From: Saccharomycopsis phalli
Lineage: Eukaryota; Ascomycota; Saccharomycetes; Ascoideales; Saccharomycopsidaceae
NCBI GenBank assembly: GCA_020342235.1
Contig: CP073216.1
Span: 496,001-560,000 of the forward strand
Direction: 5' to 3'
Length of the DNA stretch: 64,000 nt
The position numbers and the translations under genes are program-made. Positions 20,158 through 28,722 of this stretch are shown here, in pieces (position 1 is the stretch's first letter; every line of letters starts with the position of its first letter). The notes below the pieces were generated by a model. That model made no database searches, had not been told where the DNA came from, and saw only the letters and a program-made list of their open reading frames with translations.

Positions 20158-20209
20158 CAACACTATCTGATATCACAACACTATCTGATATCACAACACT
20201 ATCTGATAC
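20158..20209. repeat. 18-bp tandem repeat containing TGATATCA palindrome
   Basis: Two exact 18-bp copies (20158-20175, 20176-20193) and a third truncated copy (from 20194). Each complete copy contains the palindrome TGATATCA. It ends 11 bp before the ATG of the 62-residue gene. Confidence 0.9.
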
Positions 20210-20219
20210 ACACCTTATC

Positions 20220-20408
20220 ATGTCCCTACCAAAAACCCCAAACCCCGGATACCCCGACGGAAACAAGATCATGCAGTGGTACTGCTGCCAATGCGGCAAG
20301 GTCCACGGCAGTCGTGAAGAAACACCCGCCAGTTATACCTGTGTCCGGTGCCAACACATGATGTGCCCCTACTGTGTGAAAGGACGTGTAAAGGACTTTT
20401 TTTATTAG
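20220..20408 (+). CDS. Small zinc-ribbon-like protein
   Basis: A 62-residue reading frame whose cysteine layout argues that it is real: WYCCQCGKVHG, then YTCVRCQHMMCPYCVKG, giving three CxxC pairs and a His that could bind one or two zinc ions. The N-terminus is Pro/Gly rich, the C-terminus ends in KDFFY. I do not recognise a named family, although short proteins of this layout occur in fungi. The upstream sequence is made of tandem repeats. Function unknown. Confidence 0.6.
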   Translation: MSLPKTPNPGYPDGNKIMQWYCCQCGKVHGSREETPASYTCVRCQHMMCPYCVKGRVKDFFY

Positions 20409-20570
20409 CCCGACATGTCACTGTATAATATCATTGCTAGTTTTTGATTTTTAATAGACGCTACAGACGATTATTCGTAATTGAAATATATTATCAGAAG
20501 AGCCTCAAGTAGACACTGGATCTTTTATTACATGCTAGGATGAACGGAGTGATGTTGGTTTATCAATTGT

Positions 20571-21554
20571 TTATTTCTTTGGCGGGTTAAAAACAATCTT
20601 TCTGTTCTTGAGTGGGGTCCACTTGAACTTCTTGATCCAGACAGAGAGCAAGTACAACGACGAAAGCACAATAATCGCCTTCAATCCAGCCTTCTTACGC
20701 TCGTCGTGCTCCGGCTCAGAGGCCCAGTTCAAGAAAGTAGTCACATCCTTGGCCATTTGCGAAGTCGTAGCCGGGGTCCCGTCGTCGTACTCAACCAAGT
20801 CGTCAAACAACACTCTACCCATGGCAATCGATCCTCCTGGGAAGTATGGATTGTAGTTCGATCCTGGTGGCAAGTGGACACCTGCCGGTGGGTCGTCTGG
20901 GTATCCAGTCAAGAGCGCAAAGATATAATCACACGCACCGTGTCTCGCCTTGACAATCAAAGACAAGTCTGGTGGTAATGCTCCCTGGTTCGCAGCTCTC
21001 GCGGCCTGCTCGTTCTCATATGGGCCTGGAATGTAGTCAGACAACTTCCCGACTCTCTTCTTTGGGTTTCCTTGGTCATCTGGTTCGTCGTCGTATTCAA
21101 ACAGCTCGGCCATCTCCTTGACCTCGGCGTTGGTGTGCGAAACTCCAACCAACGATCTCCATGCAACTCTGTCCAAAGAATGGCACGCAGCACACACCTC
21201 TCGGTACACATGGAAGCCACGACGAATCGACGCATGGTCAAACGAGTCAAACATACCATTGTGGGACCATCCAAACGCCGGTGGGTGCAAGCCGTGTTCG
21301 GCAGCAGTCATGGCATCAGCAGTCTGAGCATCCGCCCAGAGCAAATAGGAAGCAGCCAATCCTGAGGCACCAACCGCAGCAGTCACTGCCTTACCCACAA
21401 ATGGGGTTGAGGCCTTGGATGAAGTGGACAAGGCTCTTGTCTAATTGTCAGTATTCAATTAAAAAAAAAAAAAACAACACATCAATGTAAAGAAGATTCA
21501 ACTTACGCTGTTAAAGGATCCTTTAAAAGCTGTCTTCAAAGTGGTCGAAAACAT
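20571..21554 (-). CDS. CYT1: Cytochrome c1 of complex III, one intron
   Basis: Two exons (21507-21554 and 20571-21440) give about 305 residues, as in S. cerevisiae (309). The 66-nt intron has GTAAGT, a TACTGAC branch-like site (21447-21453) and a TTAG acceptor, and joins the codons of ...FKGSFNS to TRALSTSSK in frame. The N-terminus is a bipartite mitochondrial presequence. CAACH binds haem c covalently, PDLSLIVKARHG and the Met in IAMGRVLFDD are family features, and a single C-terminal membrane anchor (IIVLSSLYLLSVWIKKFKW) ends the protein. It is the electron carrier from the Rieske protein to cytochrome c. Splitting a mitochondrial leader by an intron is the notable feature. Confidence 0.96.
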
Positions 21555-21637
21555 CCTCACTAAATTCTCTTCAAGTTGTGATTTCTTCAGCTACTCGAAA
21601 TTGTTTTTGAAATGTGATTTTGATTCTTTACGCTACC

Positions 21638-21642
21638 ATTGG
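21638..21642 (-). promoter_or_regulatory. CCAAT box upstream of CYT1
   Basis: ATTGG on the + strand (CCAATGG on the coding strand) about 85 bp upstream of the CYT1 ATG. Yeast respiratory genes, CYT1 among them, are activated by the CCAAT-binding Hap2/3/4/5 complex. A single pentamer is weak evidence alone. Confidence 0.4.
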
Positions 21643-21781
21643 CCAAATCCTGCAGGGTAAGTTTTCAGCGCACCAGCAGCTCATAACCGTTACTCAGCCA
21701 ATTACAAACCCGGGATTTATCATACCAGCTACGTCTCTCCCATAATGTACATTTAAATTAACTCGTTACCTAGTGATATTA

Positions 21782-23731
21782 TCAACTCGTCACCTTGTTA
21801 AACTCCTCTGTAACTTTTAGCTGAAGGTCTTCTAATGACTCTTGGATATCCATTTTAAAATTCACCACCGAGTCTATTATCTGCGCCACCTGCTTGTTAA
21901 GACTATCCCGTTTCGCCCGTACGCTGTTCGTGCACCTCTCATACTCAATCTGCTTCGACTTGATCTTCTGGTCAACTTCCAACATACCCTGGTCAACGTC
22001 CGACTGGATCTTCAGTAGCTGACTCTCCAATTTCTCAATCTCGGTTATCGACGTACTCGACTCCGCCGTTATAGAATTGTATAAATCATCAGACGAAATC
22101 TTCGCACTGGCAAGCTTCGACTCCAACGTGCCGTACAACTTCTTATTCTCATGTAGCTTCTCATCGAAAATATCAACCGCGTTCTGCAACTCAATTAGCT
22201 CATCCTTATCCTTGAATAGCTTATCCCTAACCAACTTGTTAAATTCCTTCAACTTCTGTCGCTTGGTGGTTCGAATGTCTTGCCCTTTCAATAAATCATC
22301 GGATCGCAACCCCAACTTGGACTCATCAAGTAAATCATCCATCTGAATTTCAACATCCAAATCAAAGTTAAACTCCAGCTGCGCCGTCCCTGATATATTA
22401 TACGAGTCAATATTAAAATCTTTACACAACTCTTGTAACCGCGTAAACTGGGCCTTTGCCTCCACTTCCTTGTTTCGAAGAGTTTCCATTGCTGCTTCCA
22501 TCTTCACCTTGATTTCCTCATGCTCCTTAATAACCAGTTGCCTCTCTTCAATTAGGTTCTTCACATCATTCAAGTTCAATCCATTATCGCTCAATGCTTC
22601 CAATGTAGTGGCAGTATCCAGTTTCAATGCCTGCCTTTTAGAATCCAAATTCTCAACTTCAGAATTCATCTTATTAATATTTGCCGTCCATTTGATTCTC
22701 CGCGCCTCAATAGACCTTATATACTCCTGAAATTTCAATATATCAGTTTCCAAGGCCCGCGTCCGTTTGTTTCCATTTTCAATTATTTCGTCACTCTCCT
22801 TCAAATTCTTATACTCCTGCTTGAGTTCCTCGTACTCTTCTTCCACTTCATCAACAGATTGACCAATGACTTTCATGTACTCCTCAAACTCGTTATTCAA
22901 CTCACTACGCAACGGCTCAAAATTATCCTTATCCACCAGAAACAAATAATACGCGTTGTTGATGTATTTAGAGAACATTTTGTTTAGTCTTTCGGCAGGA
23001 TCAAACTCTTCAAAGCTGGTATTTTCCTCCGAGATCTCTTGATCCTCGCTTGGCTGATTGAAATAACTGCATTTAACTAGCCAGTGAAGCATTCCCAAAA
23101 ACACATGCCAGTTGTGTCTTCCGCCTACTGCTGCTATCTGGGACTTATTGATGGTCTCGAGATACGGGTATTGAACAATCTTCAACAACATATATACGTC
23201 ACTTTCCATGCTCTTAGAAGGGGCATGTCCCGGATCTATCTGCTTAAATAACCAGTTAAATATAATCACGAAATCCTTTTGCGTGGGTCCCTTTAATGTT
23301 TGGTCGGTGAGGTTGTGTTTGGTGTCCATTTCAAAATTATTTTGCATCAAGTAGTTGTAAACATCCTTTCGCATCTGCTCTTGGTAGTTCTTGTCTCGTA
23401 AAGGTCTGGGATCTTTCTGGGTTGTCAAGTTGGTTAGTGTGTTATTGGCTGAATATACTGAGATTCTGCTTTCGCGCACACTTCGAATGGCGTTGCCATT
23501 GTTTCTTAGTCGAGAAATTCCCTTTATGCCCGACTCCTTTGACTTTTTTATCACGTCCAACTGCTGGGAACTGTAGCCATTTAGTCGGGGTGGCCCAATA
23601 AGGGACTGTCTCATGCCAATGGCTTTTTTCTTTTTGGCGACGCCCATGCTGTTTGTATTACTGGGAATTGTGCTCAAAGGTCTCAGGGGATACTGCCCCG
23701 TTAGCTTTTGCCGCTTATACTCTTGTGACAT
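21782..23731 (-). CDS. NDC80: Outer kinetochore protein Ndc80/Hec1
   Basis: A 649-residue protein (S. cerevisiae 691). A basic disordered tail of about 110 residues is followed by the calponin-homology domain at about 112-230 (DPRPLRDKNYQEQMRKDVYNYL, KDFVIIFNWLFKQIDP, VGGRHNWHVFLGMLHWLVK) and then a long coiled coil to the end. Ndc80 makes the main microtubule contact of the kinetochore together with Nuf2. The ATG at 23731 is clear. Divergent from PAN6 with a 157-bp spacer that holds a forkhead-like site. Confidence 0.96.
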   Translation of the reverse strand: MSQEYKRQKLTGQYPLRPLSTIPSNTNSMGVAKKKKAIGMRQSLIGPPRLNGYSSQQLDVIKKSKESGIKGISRLRNNGNAIRSVRESRISVYSANNTLTNLTTQKDPRPLRDKNYQEQMRKDVYNYLMQNNFEMDTKHNLTDQTLKGPTQKDFVIIFNWLFKQIDPGHAPSKSMESDVYMLLKIVQYPYLETINKSQIAAVGGRHNWHVFLGMLHWLVKCSYFNQPSEDQEISEENTSFEEFDPAERLNKMFSKYINNAYYLFLVDKDNFEPLRSELNNEFEEYMKVIGQSVDEVEEEYEELKQEYKNLKESDEIIENGNKRTRALETDILKFQEYIRSIEARRIKWTANINKMNSEVENLDSKRQALKLDTATTLEALSDNGLNLNDVKNLIEERQLVIKEHEEIKVKMEAAMETLRNKEVEAKAQFTRLQELCKDFNIDSYNISGTAQLEFNFDLDVEIQMDDLLDESKLGLRSDDLLKGQDIRTTKRQKLKEFNKLVRDKLFKDKDELIELQNAVDIFDEKLHENKKLYGTLESKLASAKISSDDLYNSITAESSTSITEIEKLESQLLKIQSDVDQGMLEVDQKIKSKQIEYERCTNSVRAKRDSLNKQVAQIIDSVVNFKMDIQESLEDLQLKVTEEFNKVTS

Positions 23732-23766
23732 TTTTTTGCTTTGTATTTCTTTGAGACAAAATCATT

Positions 23767-23773
23767 TGTTTAC
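23767..23773 (-). promoter_or_regulatory. Forkhead-like site upstream of NDC80
   Basis: GTAAACA followed by AA on the NDC80 coding strand, 36 bp before its ATG; matches RTAAAYAA. Forkhead factors drive G2/M genes in yeasts. A heptamer can arise by chance, but its position and the repeats at DAD2-SGO1 make it worth noting. Confidence 0.4.
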
Positions 23774-23888
23774 TTTTTGTAATGATCAAAACAATCAATC
23801 TCAAACACGTTACCCGGGCTACACTCCGATCAGGGGGGGGTGTATTACACCCCAATAACCTCAAGTTTTTTTTTTTCATAGTGTGCCC

Positions 23889-24830
23889 ATGAGTCAAGAA
23901 GAGTATAGGCCAAGGATCTTGACTACAGTTGAGGAAGTGCGAAAATGGCGGCTTGCACGTGTATTGGAAGGCAAGACCGTTGGGTTTGTTCCCACAATGG
24001 GTGCCTTGCATCGAGGGCACCTTTCGCTCATTGGTGAGTCTCTTGGGGCAAATGATGCGACGATCGTGTCCATCTTTGTAAACCCGTCGCAATTTGCGCC
24101 CAACGAGGACTTGGCGACGTACCCGCGGACCTTGGAAGACGACATCAGTGCGATGTCGAAGTTGAGCGGGAAACATAACCAGCTTCATACCCGGGTCGAT
24201 GCTGTGTTTACCCCACAAGTCGCAGAGATGTACCCTTTTGGGATCCCATTGGAGGTCAATGACCAGCGAGGCGCGTTTGTGCTGGTTGTAGGGCTCAGCG
24301 AGATGCTTGAGGGCAAGACGCGGCCGAATTTCTTCCGAGGAGTAGCGACGGTGGTGTCGAAGTTGTTTATTGTGGTGAATCCGACACGGGCGTATTTTGG
24401 GGAGAAGGACATCCAGCAGACTATTGTAGTGAAGCGGATGGTGCAGGACCTTTTGTTTGACATTGAGATTGTAGTGTGTGACATATACCGTGAGGAGTCT
24501 GGGCTTGCATTGAGTTCACGAAACAAGTACTTGGACGCCAGCACCAAGGATATTTCGAGTGCTATATACAAGATGCTCAGCACTGCAAGGGAGCTGTACG
24601 AGTCTGGGGAGCGATTGGTGAGTAAGCTCCGGGAAGAAATGCAGGCAGTGTTGAAGCCGCATGTTGAGAGTGGTCGCATGAAGGTGGACTACATCTCCAT
24701 CAACAACAAGGATTTGGGAGACGTGGTTCACGAGATTGATCCGGCCAAAGGCGCAATCATCAGCTGTGCGGTGTGGGTGTTTAACGAGCAAGGCACGGCC
24801 ACACGACTCATTGACAACGTGGTGCTATGA
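23889..24830 (+). CDS. PAN6: Pantothenate synthetase (pantoate-beta-alanine ligase)
   Basis: About 313 residues from the ATG at 23889; the longer frame starts at a GTG. Family motifs are GFVPTMGALHRGHLSLI (nucleotide-binding HxGH), SIFVNPSQFAPNEDLATYPR, the substrate segment EGKTRPNFFRGVATVV, and YFGEKDIQQ followed by ESGLALSSRNKYL. It joins pantoate and beta-alanine with ATP to form pantothenate, the precursor of coenzyme A. A T-rich run lies directly upstream. It converges on PRP16 with 35 bp between stops. Confidence 0.95.
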   Translation: MSQEEYRPRILTTVEEVRKWRLARVLEGKTVGFVPTMGALHRGHLSLIGESLGANDATIVSIFVNPSQFAPNEDLATYPRTLEDDISAMSKLSGKHNQLHTRVDAVFTPQVAEMYPFGIPLEVNDQRGAFVLVVGLSEMLEGKTRPNFFRGVATVVSKLFIVVNPTRAYFGEKDIQQTIVVKRMVQDLLFDIEIVVCDIYREESGLALSSRNKYLDASTKDISSAIYKMLSTARELYESGERLVSKLREEMQAVLKPHVESGRMKVDYISINNKDLGDVVHEIDPAKGAIISCAVWVFNEQGTATRLIDNVVL

Positions 24831-24865
24831 GCAGAGTGACCCCATTTGTGATTGTTTTATTTGCC

Positions 24866-27619
24866 TCACGAGGCCCAGATTGTGTTGTTGGAGTACTCCA
24901 GCTTGCGCTGCTTCAATGTGTAAAACGCCAGGCCGTACTCAGCAAGCCATTTTGCGTCGACCTCGGTGACGTAGCTCATGTACTCCTTGGTGGTGAGGAT
25001 CAACTCGTGATAGATAATAAACTTGGGCAAGTCGCCCAATCCAAACAATGCGCTTGTAGGATGCAAATGGAGCTCAAGACCCGACTTCAAGTTGACATAC
25101 TTGCCAAAGCCCTTGACCTTGGCAGCTTGGTGGCAGTAGCCTGAACAGACACACTTTCGGATCGAGTCCCAGTCGGTTCCAGTGGACTTGATGGGCAACT
25201 TCTGCTGTCGCATGATCGTCACCAACTGGGTGCGGATATCTCGTGCGCGTCTGAGGGAACGCAAGTGGAGAAAGTGCCGGGTACACCATGCTGCAGAGTA
25301 GTCGTTGGCTTTCCACTGGGAGTATACGTTCAAGAGCGTCAAATGGTCCGACTCGGGCACAAAGAACTTCTCGCGGGTCGCATCCGATTGTTCCTGTCGC
25401 TCCTTGGGACGGTAGAACACGTTGGGAACTGACAACATCGACACGATGGTGATCATTTCCTCGGAGCAGCCCAACGCAATGCTGTTTATGAGAAGCTTGG
25501 CAAGGGATGGTTCCATTGGGAATTTGGCCATCTGGGATCCCAACTGCGTCAATTCTCCGCCATCGTCTAGAGCACCCATGGTCCAAAGTTCATACAACGA
25601 GCTGACAATGGTCAGTTCGGGCGGAGGATCCAAGAATGGGAACGTCAAGATGTCCTTGACCCCCAATGACTTGAGGAGGAGCATGGTGTTGGCCAAGTTT
25701 GTCCGCTGGATCTCAGGGATGGTTTCGCGATACAACTCGTTTCTCGCGGCAAATTGCGAATATAAGCGGTACGCGACGCCCGGGCCTGTCCGGCCGGCTC
25801 GCCCAGACCGCTGGTTTGCGTTTGCTAGCGATATTGGCGCGACTTCCAAGGCGTCCATGCCCATTTTGCTGTTGAAGATCTTCAACTTGTAGTATCCCGC
25901 GTCGACAACGTACTTGATATTGTCGATTGTCAACGACGTCTCGGCGATATTGGTGGCTACCACGAACTTGCGGACCCCCTTTTTCACCCGCTGAAACACC
26001 TTGGCCTGGAGGTCTGCCGGCATTTGCGAGTAGATGGGCATGATCTCATACTGCTTGACGTCCTCGACGTCGCGGAACTTCTCACCGAGCACTTCGCAGA
26101 ACGTGTCAATATCCATCTTACCCGTGAGAAACACCAACACGTCGCCCGGGTCTCTAGTGAGATGGATTGTCATGCACGTCTTGACTGCGCTGTCAACATA
26201 GTCTGACGGAGTCGCTCGCGAATACATGATTTCCACCGGGAAAGTCCGGCCGGGGATGGTGAATTGCGGTGCCCCGCCAAAGAACTCGGAGAACTTGTCG
26301 GCGTTCATCGTCGCCGACGTCACAATGATCTTGATATCCATGCGCATCGCCAAGATCCGCTTGAAAAGCCCAAGCAAAATGTCGGTGTTGAGGGTTCGCT
26401 CGTGCGCCTCGTCGATTATAATACAGCTGTACTTCATCAAGTGCCGGTCGGTCAACGTTTCCTTTAACAAGATCCCGTCGGTCATGTATCGTATCACGGT
26501 GTTCTCACTGGTCCGGTCCTCAAACCGGATCGAGAACCCTACCTTGTCCCCTAGCTTCGTCTCCATCTCCTCGGCGACTCGCTTGGCAACTGACATTGCT
26601 GCTACCCGTCGAGGCTGCGTACAGCCAATCATGCCCCGGGTCCCATACCCATGCTCGTTCAAATACTGTGCAAGCTGGGTGGTTTTCCCCGAACCAGTTT
26701 CGCCAATGACAACCACCACCTGGTTCTCGTCAATGACCCGCAAAAGCTCGTCTCGCACCGTGAACGCAGGAAGAAACCGTCTCTGCTGCTTGAGGGTCAA
26801 TTTCTGGCTAAACTCGCTGGCCTGCCCATCTTCGCCAGCCAAGTTGTCCTCCACGCTCTCTGGCTCCTCCTCTTCTCCCAAGACACTGCCCAATACCGTT
26901 CCAGCAAGACTGGCCGCGTCTTTTGCGGACTTTTGCTTCTCGCGCAAGTGGATTCGCTCCTTGACAAGCACGCTTCCCCGCCTCGAAAACACCGCCATGT
27001 CGCTTTCTGGGTCGCGAAACGGCAGCACCGGTCCTTTTTGCGAGCTGTATATGGTGTGCAGAGCCAAGAAATCAGGGGTGTGGTACTGTACCAAGATATC
27101 GTACTGCAGCTGGTCCTGCTCAGACCTAAAGTCCAAGTCGACAAACTTCCTACGCACCGCACCCGATGTCAACATCCGGTTGCTTTCCCATAATTCCTCG
27201 GACTCGACCCTCGACTTCCGCTCAGCAGACATTCGCTTGACCGCACTCCGTTTCAACTTCTCCTCCTTTTCATTGTCATAGACCTCGTTCTCAAGACCAA
27301 ATGGGTTGTGGGTCTCGTCGCCAAACGTATGGCCAAAGTCATCTCCATTGTACCACTCACGGTCCAAGCTCAAGTCGTCCAGGTCCAGGACATCTTCAAA
27401 CACCTCGGCTTTCTCCCTGCTCTCTTTTTCCGCCAATTTCTCCAACGTGCTCTTGGTTTTGGCATTGATTTTGGCATTGGCCTGGGAATTGGTCTTGGTG
27501 CTAGCAACTGCCTCCTCGTCCAGCTGGTCAAGCTTGACAATTGCCTTCTTCTTCTTCACATTACCAGGCTTGCCATTACCCCTTCGCTTTTTAAACTTAA
27601 TCTTTGGTAAATCGCTCAT
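24866..27619 (-). CDS. PRP16: DEAH-box splicing helicase Prp16
   Basis: About 917 residues of a DEAH-box RNA helicase. After a charged N-terminus comes DPESDMAVFSRRGSVLVKE, which I associate with Prp16/DHX38, then Walker A GETGSGKT, DEAH (IIIDEAHERTLNTDILLGL), SAT (VTSATMNADKFSEFF), QRSGRAGRTG, and the HA2/OB-fold C-terminal region. Prp16 remodels the spliceosome after the first step of splicing. The ATG at 27619 (MSDLPKIKFKK) is preferred; an upstream in-frame ATG at 27664 would add 15 residues. Divergent from MRPL20 with a spacer of under 100 bp. Intron-containing neighbours make it relevant to the window but prove nothing. Confidence 0.9.
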   Translation of the reverse strand: MSDLPKIKFKKRRGNGKPGNVKKKKAIVKLDQLDEEAVASTKTNSQANAKINAKTKSTLEKLAEKESREKAEVFEDVLDLDDLSLDREWYNGDDFGHTFGDETHNPFGLENEVYDNEKEEKLKRSAVKRMSAERKSRVESEELWESNRMLTSGAVRRKFVDLDFRSEQDQLQYDILVQYHTPDFLALHTIYSSQKGPVLPFRDPESDMAVFSRRGSVLVKERIHLREKQKSAKDAASLAGTVLGSVLGEEEEPESVEDNLAGEDGQASEFSQKLTLKQQRRFLPAFTVRDELLRVIDENQVVVVIGETGSGKTTQLAQYLNEHGYGTRGMIGCTQPRRVAAMSVAKRVAEEMETKLGDKVGFSIRFEDRTSENTVIRYMTDGILLKETLTDRHLMKYSCIIIDEAHERTLNTDILLGLFKRILAMRMDIKIIVTSATMNADKFSEFFGGAPQFTIPGRTFPVEIMYSRATPSDYVDSAVKTCMTIHLTRDPGDVLVFLTGKMDIDTFCEVLGEKFRDVEDVKQYEIMPIYSQMPADLQAKVFQRVKKGVRKFVVATNIAETSLTIDNIKYVVDAGYYKLKIFNSKMGMDALEVAPISLANANQRSGRAGRTGPGVAYRLYSQFAARNELYRETIPEIQRTNLANTMLLLKSLGVKDILTFPFLDPPPELTIVSSLYELWTMGALDDGGELTQLGSQMAKFPMEPSLAKLLINSIALGCSEEMITIVSMLSVPNVFYRPKERQEQSDATREKFFVPESDHLTLLNVYSQWKANDYSAAWCTRHFLHLRSLRRARDIRTQLVTIMRQQKLPIKSTGTDWDSIRKCVCSGYCHQAAKVKGFGKYVNLKSGLELHLHPTSALFGLGDLPKFIIYHELILTTKEYMSYVTEVDAKWLAEYGLAFYTLKQRKLEYSNNTIWAS

Positions 27620-27715
27620 CACCACCCTCACTCCCCAGACACCGCTGCTTATACTGCTACGCATCCGGGTAACAGCACAGACGTGATATTTCACCCATTT
27701 TTTTCAGCGAGCACC

Positions 27716-28249
27716 ATGCTTCAAGCAATTCAAAAGCGAGGACTTGCAACTGGCCCGACACAACTTCTTGTCAAGGGAAAGTACAAGTCGCGGAGCGCGC
27801 CGTCCAATTTCAAGCCGCAGACCGTGAAGCCAGGGGTGTACTACCAGCCTTCGCTGTCGATCCCATCGCCGGTACAAAAGACCCCAGATGCGTTTTTACC
27901 AAGCCAAGATCCACGGAAAGTGGGTAAGAGCGAGTACAGCGAACAAAATATAGCATACATGCCTCCGTTGAGTCGGCCGCAGGACAAACAGTACCATTTG
28001 ACGGCTGCACAGGTGGATGAGCTTATTGCGCTTCGCCAGTCTGATCCGTACAAGTATACGCGGAAAGCGTTGGCGAAGCAGTTTGGGTGCTCTGAGTTTT
28101 TCGTGTCGTTGGTGTCGGAGAGCACGCCTGAGAAGAAGCTGGAGATGGCTGAACGGTTGGCGTACATTGAGTCGCAGTGGTCTGACAAGAGGAAGTTGGC
28201 CAAGGAGGAGCGAAAGAAGCGGATGGTGAGCTGGTATCGTGACGAATAG
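27716..28249 (+). CDS. MRPL20: Mitochondrial large-subunit ribosomal protein mL58 (Mrpl20)
   Basis: A 177-residue protein from the ATG at 27716; the longer frame begins with GTG. The N-terminus (MLQAIQKRGLATG) looks like a mitochondrial presequence. The C-terminal part (QSDPYKYTRKALAKQFGCSEFFVSLV, then a KLAKEERKKRMVSWYRDE tail) fits yeast Mrpl20/mL58, a fungal-specific component of the mitochondrial large subunit (S. cerevisiae 195 residues). Downstream is a minisatellite. Confidence 0.88.
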   Translation: MLQAIQKRGLATGPTQLLVKGKYKSRSAPSNFKPQTVKPGVYYQPSLSIPSPVQKTPDAFLPSQDPRKVGKSEYSEQNIAYMPPLSRPQDKQYHLTAAQVDELIALRQSDPYKYTRKALAKQFGCSEFFVSLVSESTPEKKLEMAERLAYIESQWSDKRKLAKEERKKRMVSWYRDE

Positions 28250-28292
28250 TGTATATAATGTAGAATGGTCATGTTAATAGCAAGAAGTGTAG

Positions 28293-28372
28293 AGTGGAGA
28301 ACGAAGAAATGGAGAACAAAGAAATGGAGAACAAAGAAATGGAGAACAAAGAAATGGAGAAAAGAAGATGTG
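28293..28372. repeat. 15-bp purine-rich minisatellite
   Basis: About five copies of a 15-bp unit, AACAAAGAAATGGAG, the first diverged. On the + strand it is almost pure purine. Because the period is a multiple of three, it is open in several frames and mimics coding sequence. Confidence 0.9.
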
Positions 28373-28480
28373 GAGGAAAGAAGATGTGGAGGAAAGAAGA
28401 TGTGGAGGAAAGAAGATGTGGAGGAAAGAAGATGTGGAGGAAAGTAGAAATGGAGGAAAGTAGAAATGGTGGAGTGGAGG
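28367..28480. repeat. 16-bp purine-rich minisatellite
   Basis: About five exact copies of AAAGAAGATGTGGAGG followed by two variants (AAAGTAGAAATGGAGG and a one-base change). It adjoins the 15-bp array and shares its purine bias; the 16-bp unit may derive from the 15-bp one. Confidence 0.9.
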
Positions 28481-28722
28481 AACAGAGAAATGGAGCTGTG
28501 TAATAATAATACAATGCAAGCCACTTCGGGCATACATTGTATTAGATTAAAATACGTTACACTATAAACAATGAATTGATATATCATGAAATTACATCTT
28601 GCTACACCTCGATATTCCTTTGCACCAGTGCTAGAGCCGTGCATTACGAGCCCCGACACACCACAGTATGCTTCCCCAGTTTGCAGTGCCAAGTGACCAT
28701 TGCTCTCGAGAACAGATACACA

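Larger units (their letters stand above)
18953..20219. other. Long divergent spacer, GOR1 to small zinc-ribbon gene
   Basis: About 1.27 kb without a convincing gene. It holds a perfect inverted repeat (19093-19136), an A13 tract at about 19567-19580, and two tandem-repeat blocks just before the downstream gene (20059-20209). The frames of 90-100 codons at 19095-19379 and 19261-19560 overlap on opposite strands and have no recognisable protein character. Confidence 0.6.
28250..28722. other. Spacer MRPL20-GYP1 with minisatellites
   Basis: About 470 bp. The first half is purine-rich minisatellite DNA (28293-28480); its open frames on both strands are low-complexity and not considered genes. The second half is the GYP1 promoter and holds no recognised element. 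Confidence 0.6.

Noticed and set aside
26226-27281. 351-codon frame antisense to PRP16
   Set aside because: Lies wholly within the helicase gene and has no family likeness.
28265-28537. Open frames of 60-90 codons on both strands over the minisatellites
   Set aside because: Low-complexity translation of repeats with periods of 15 and 16 bp.
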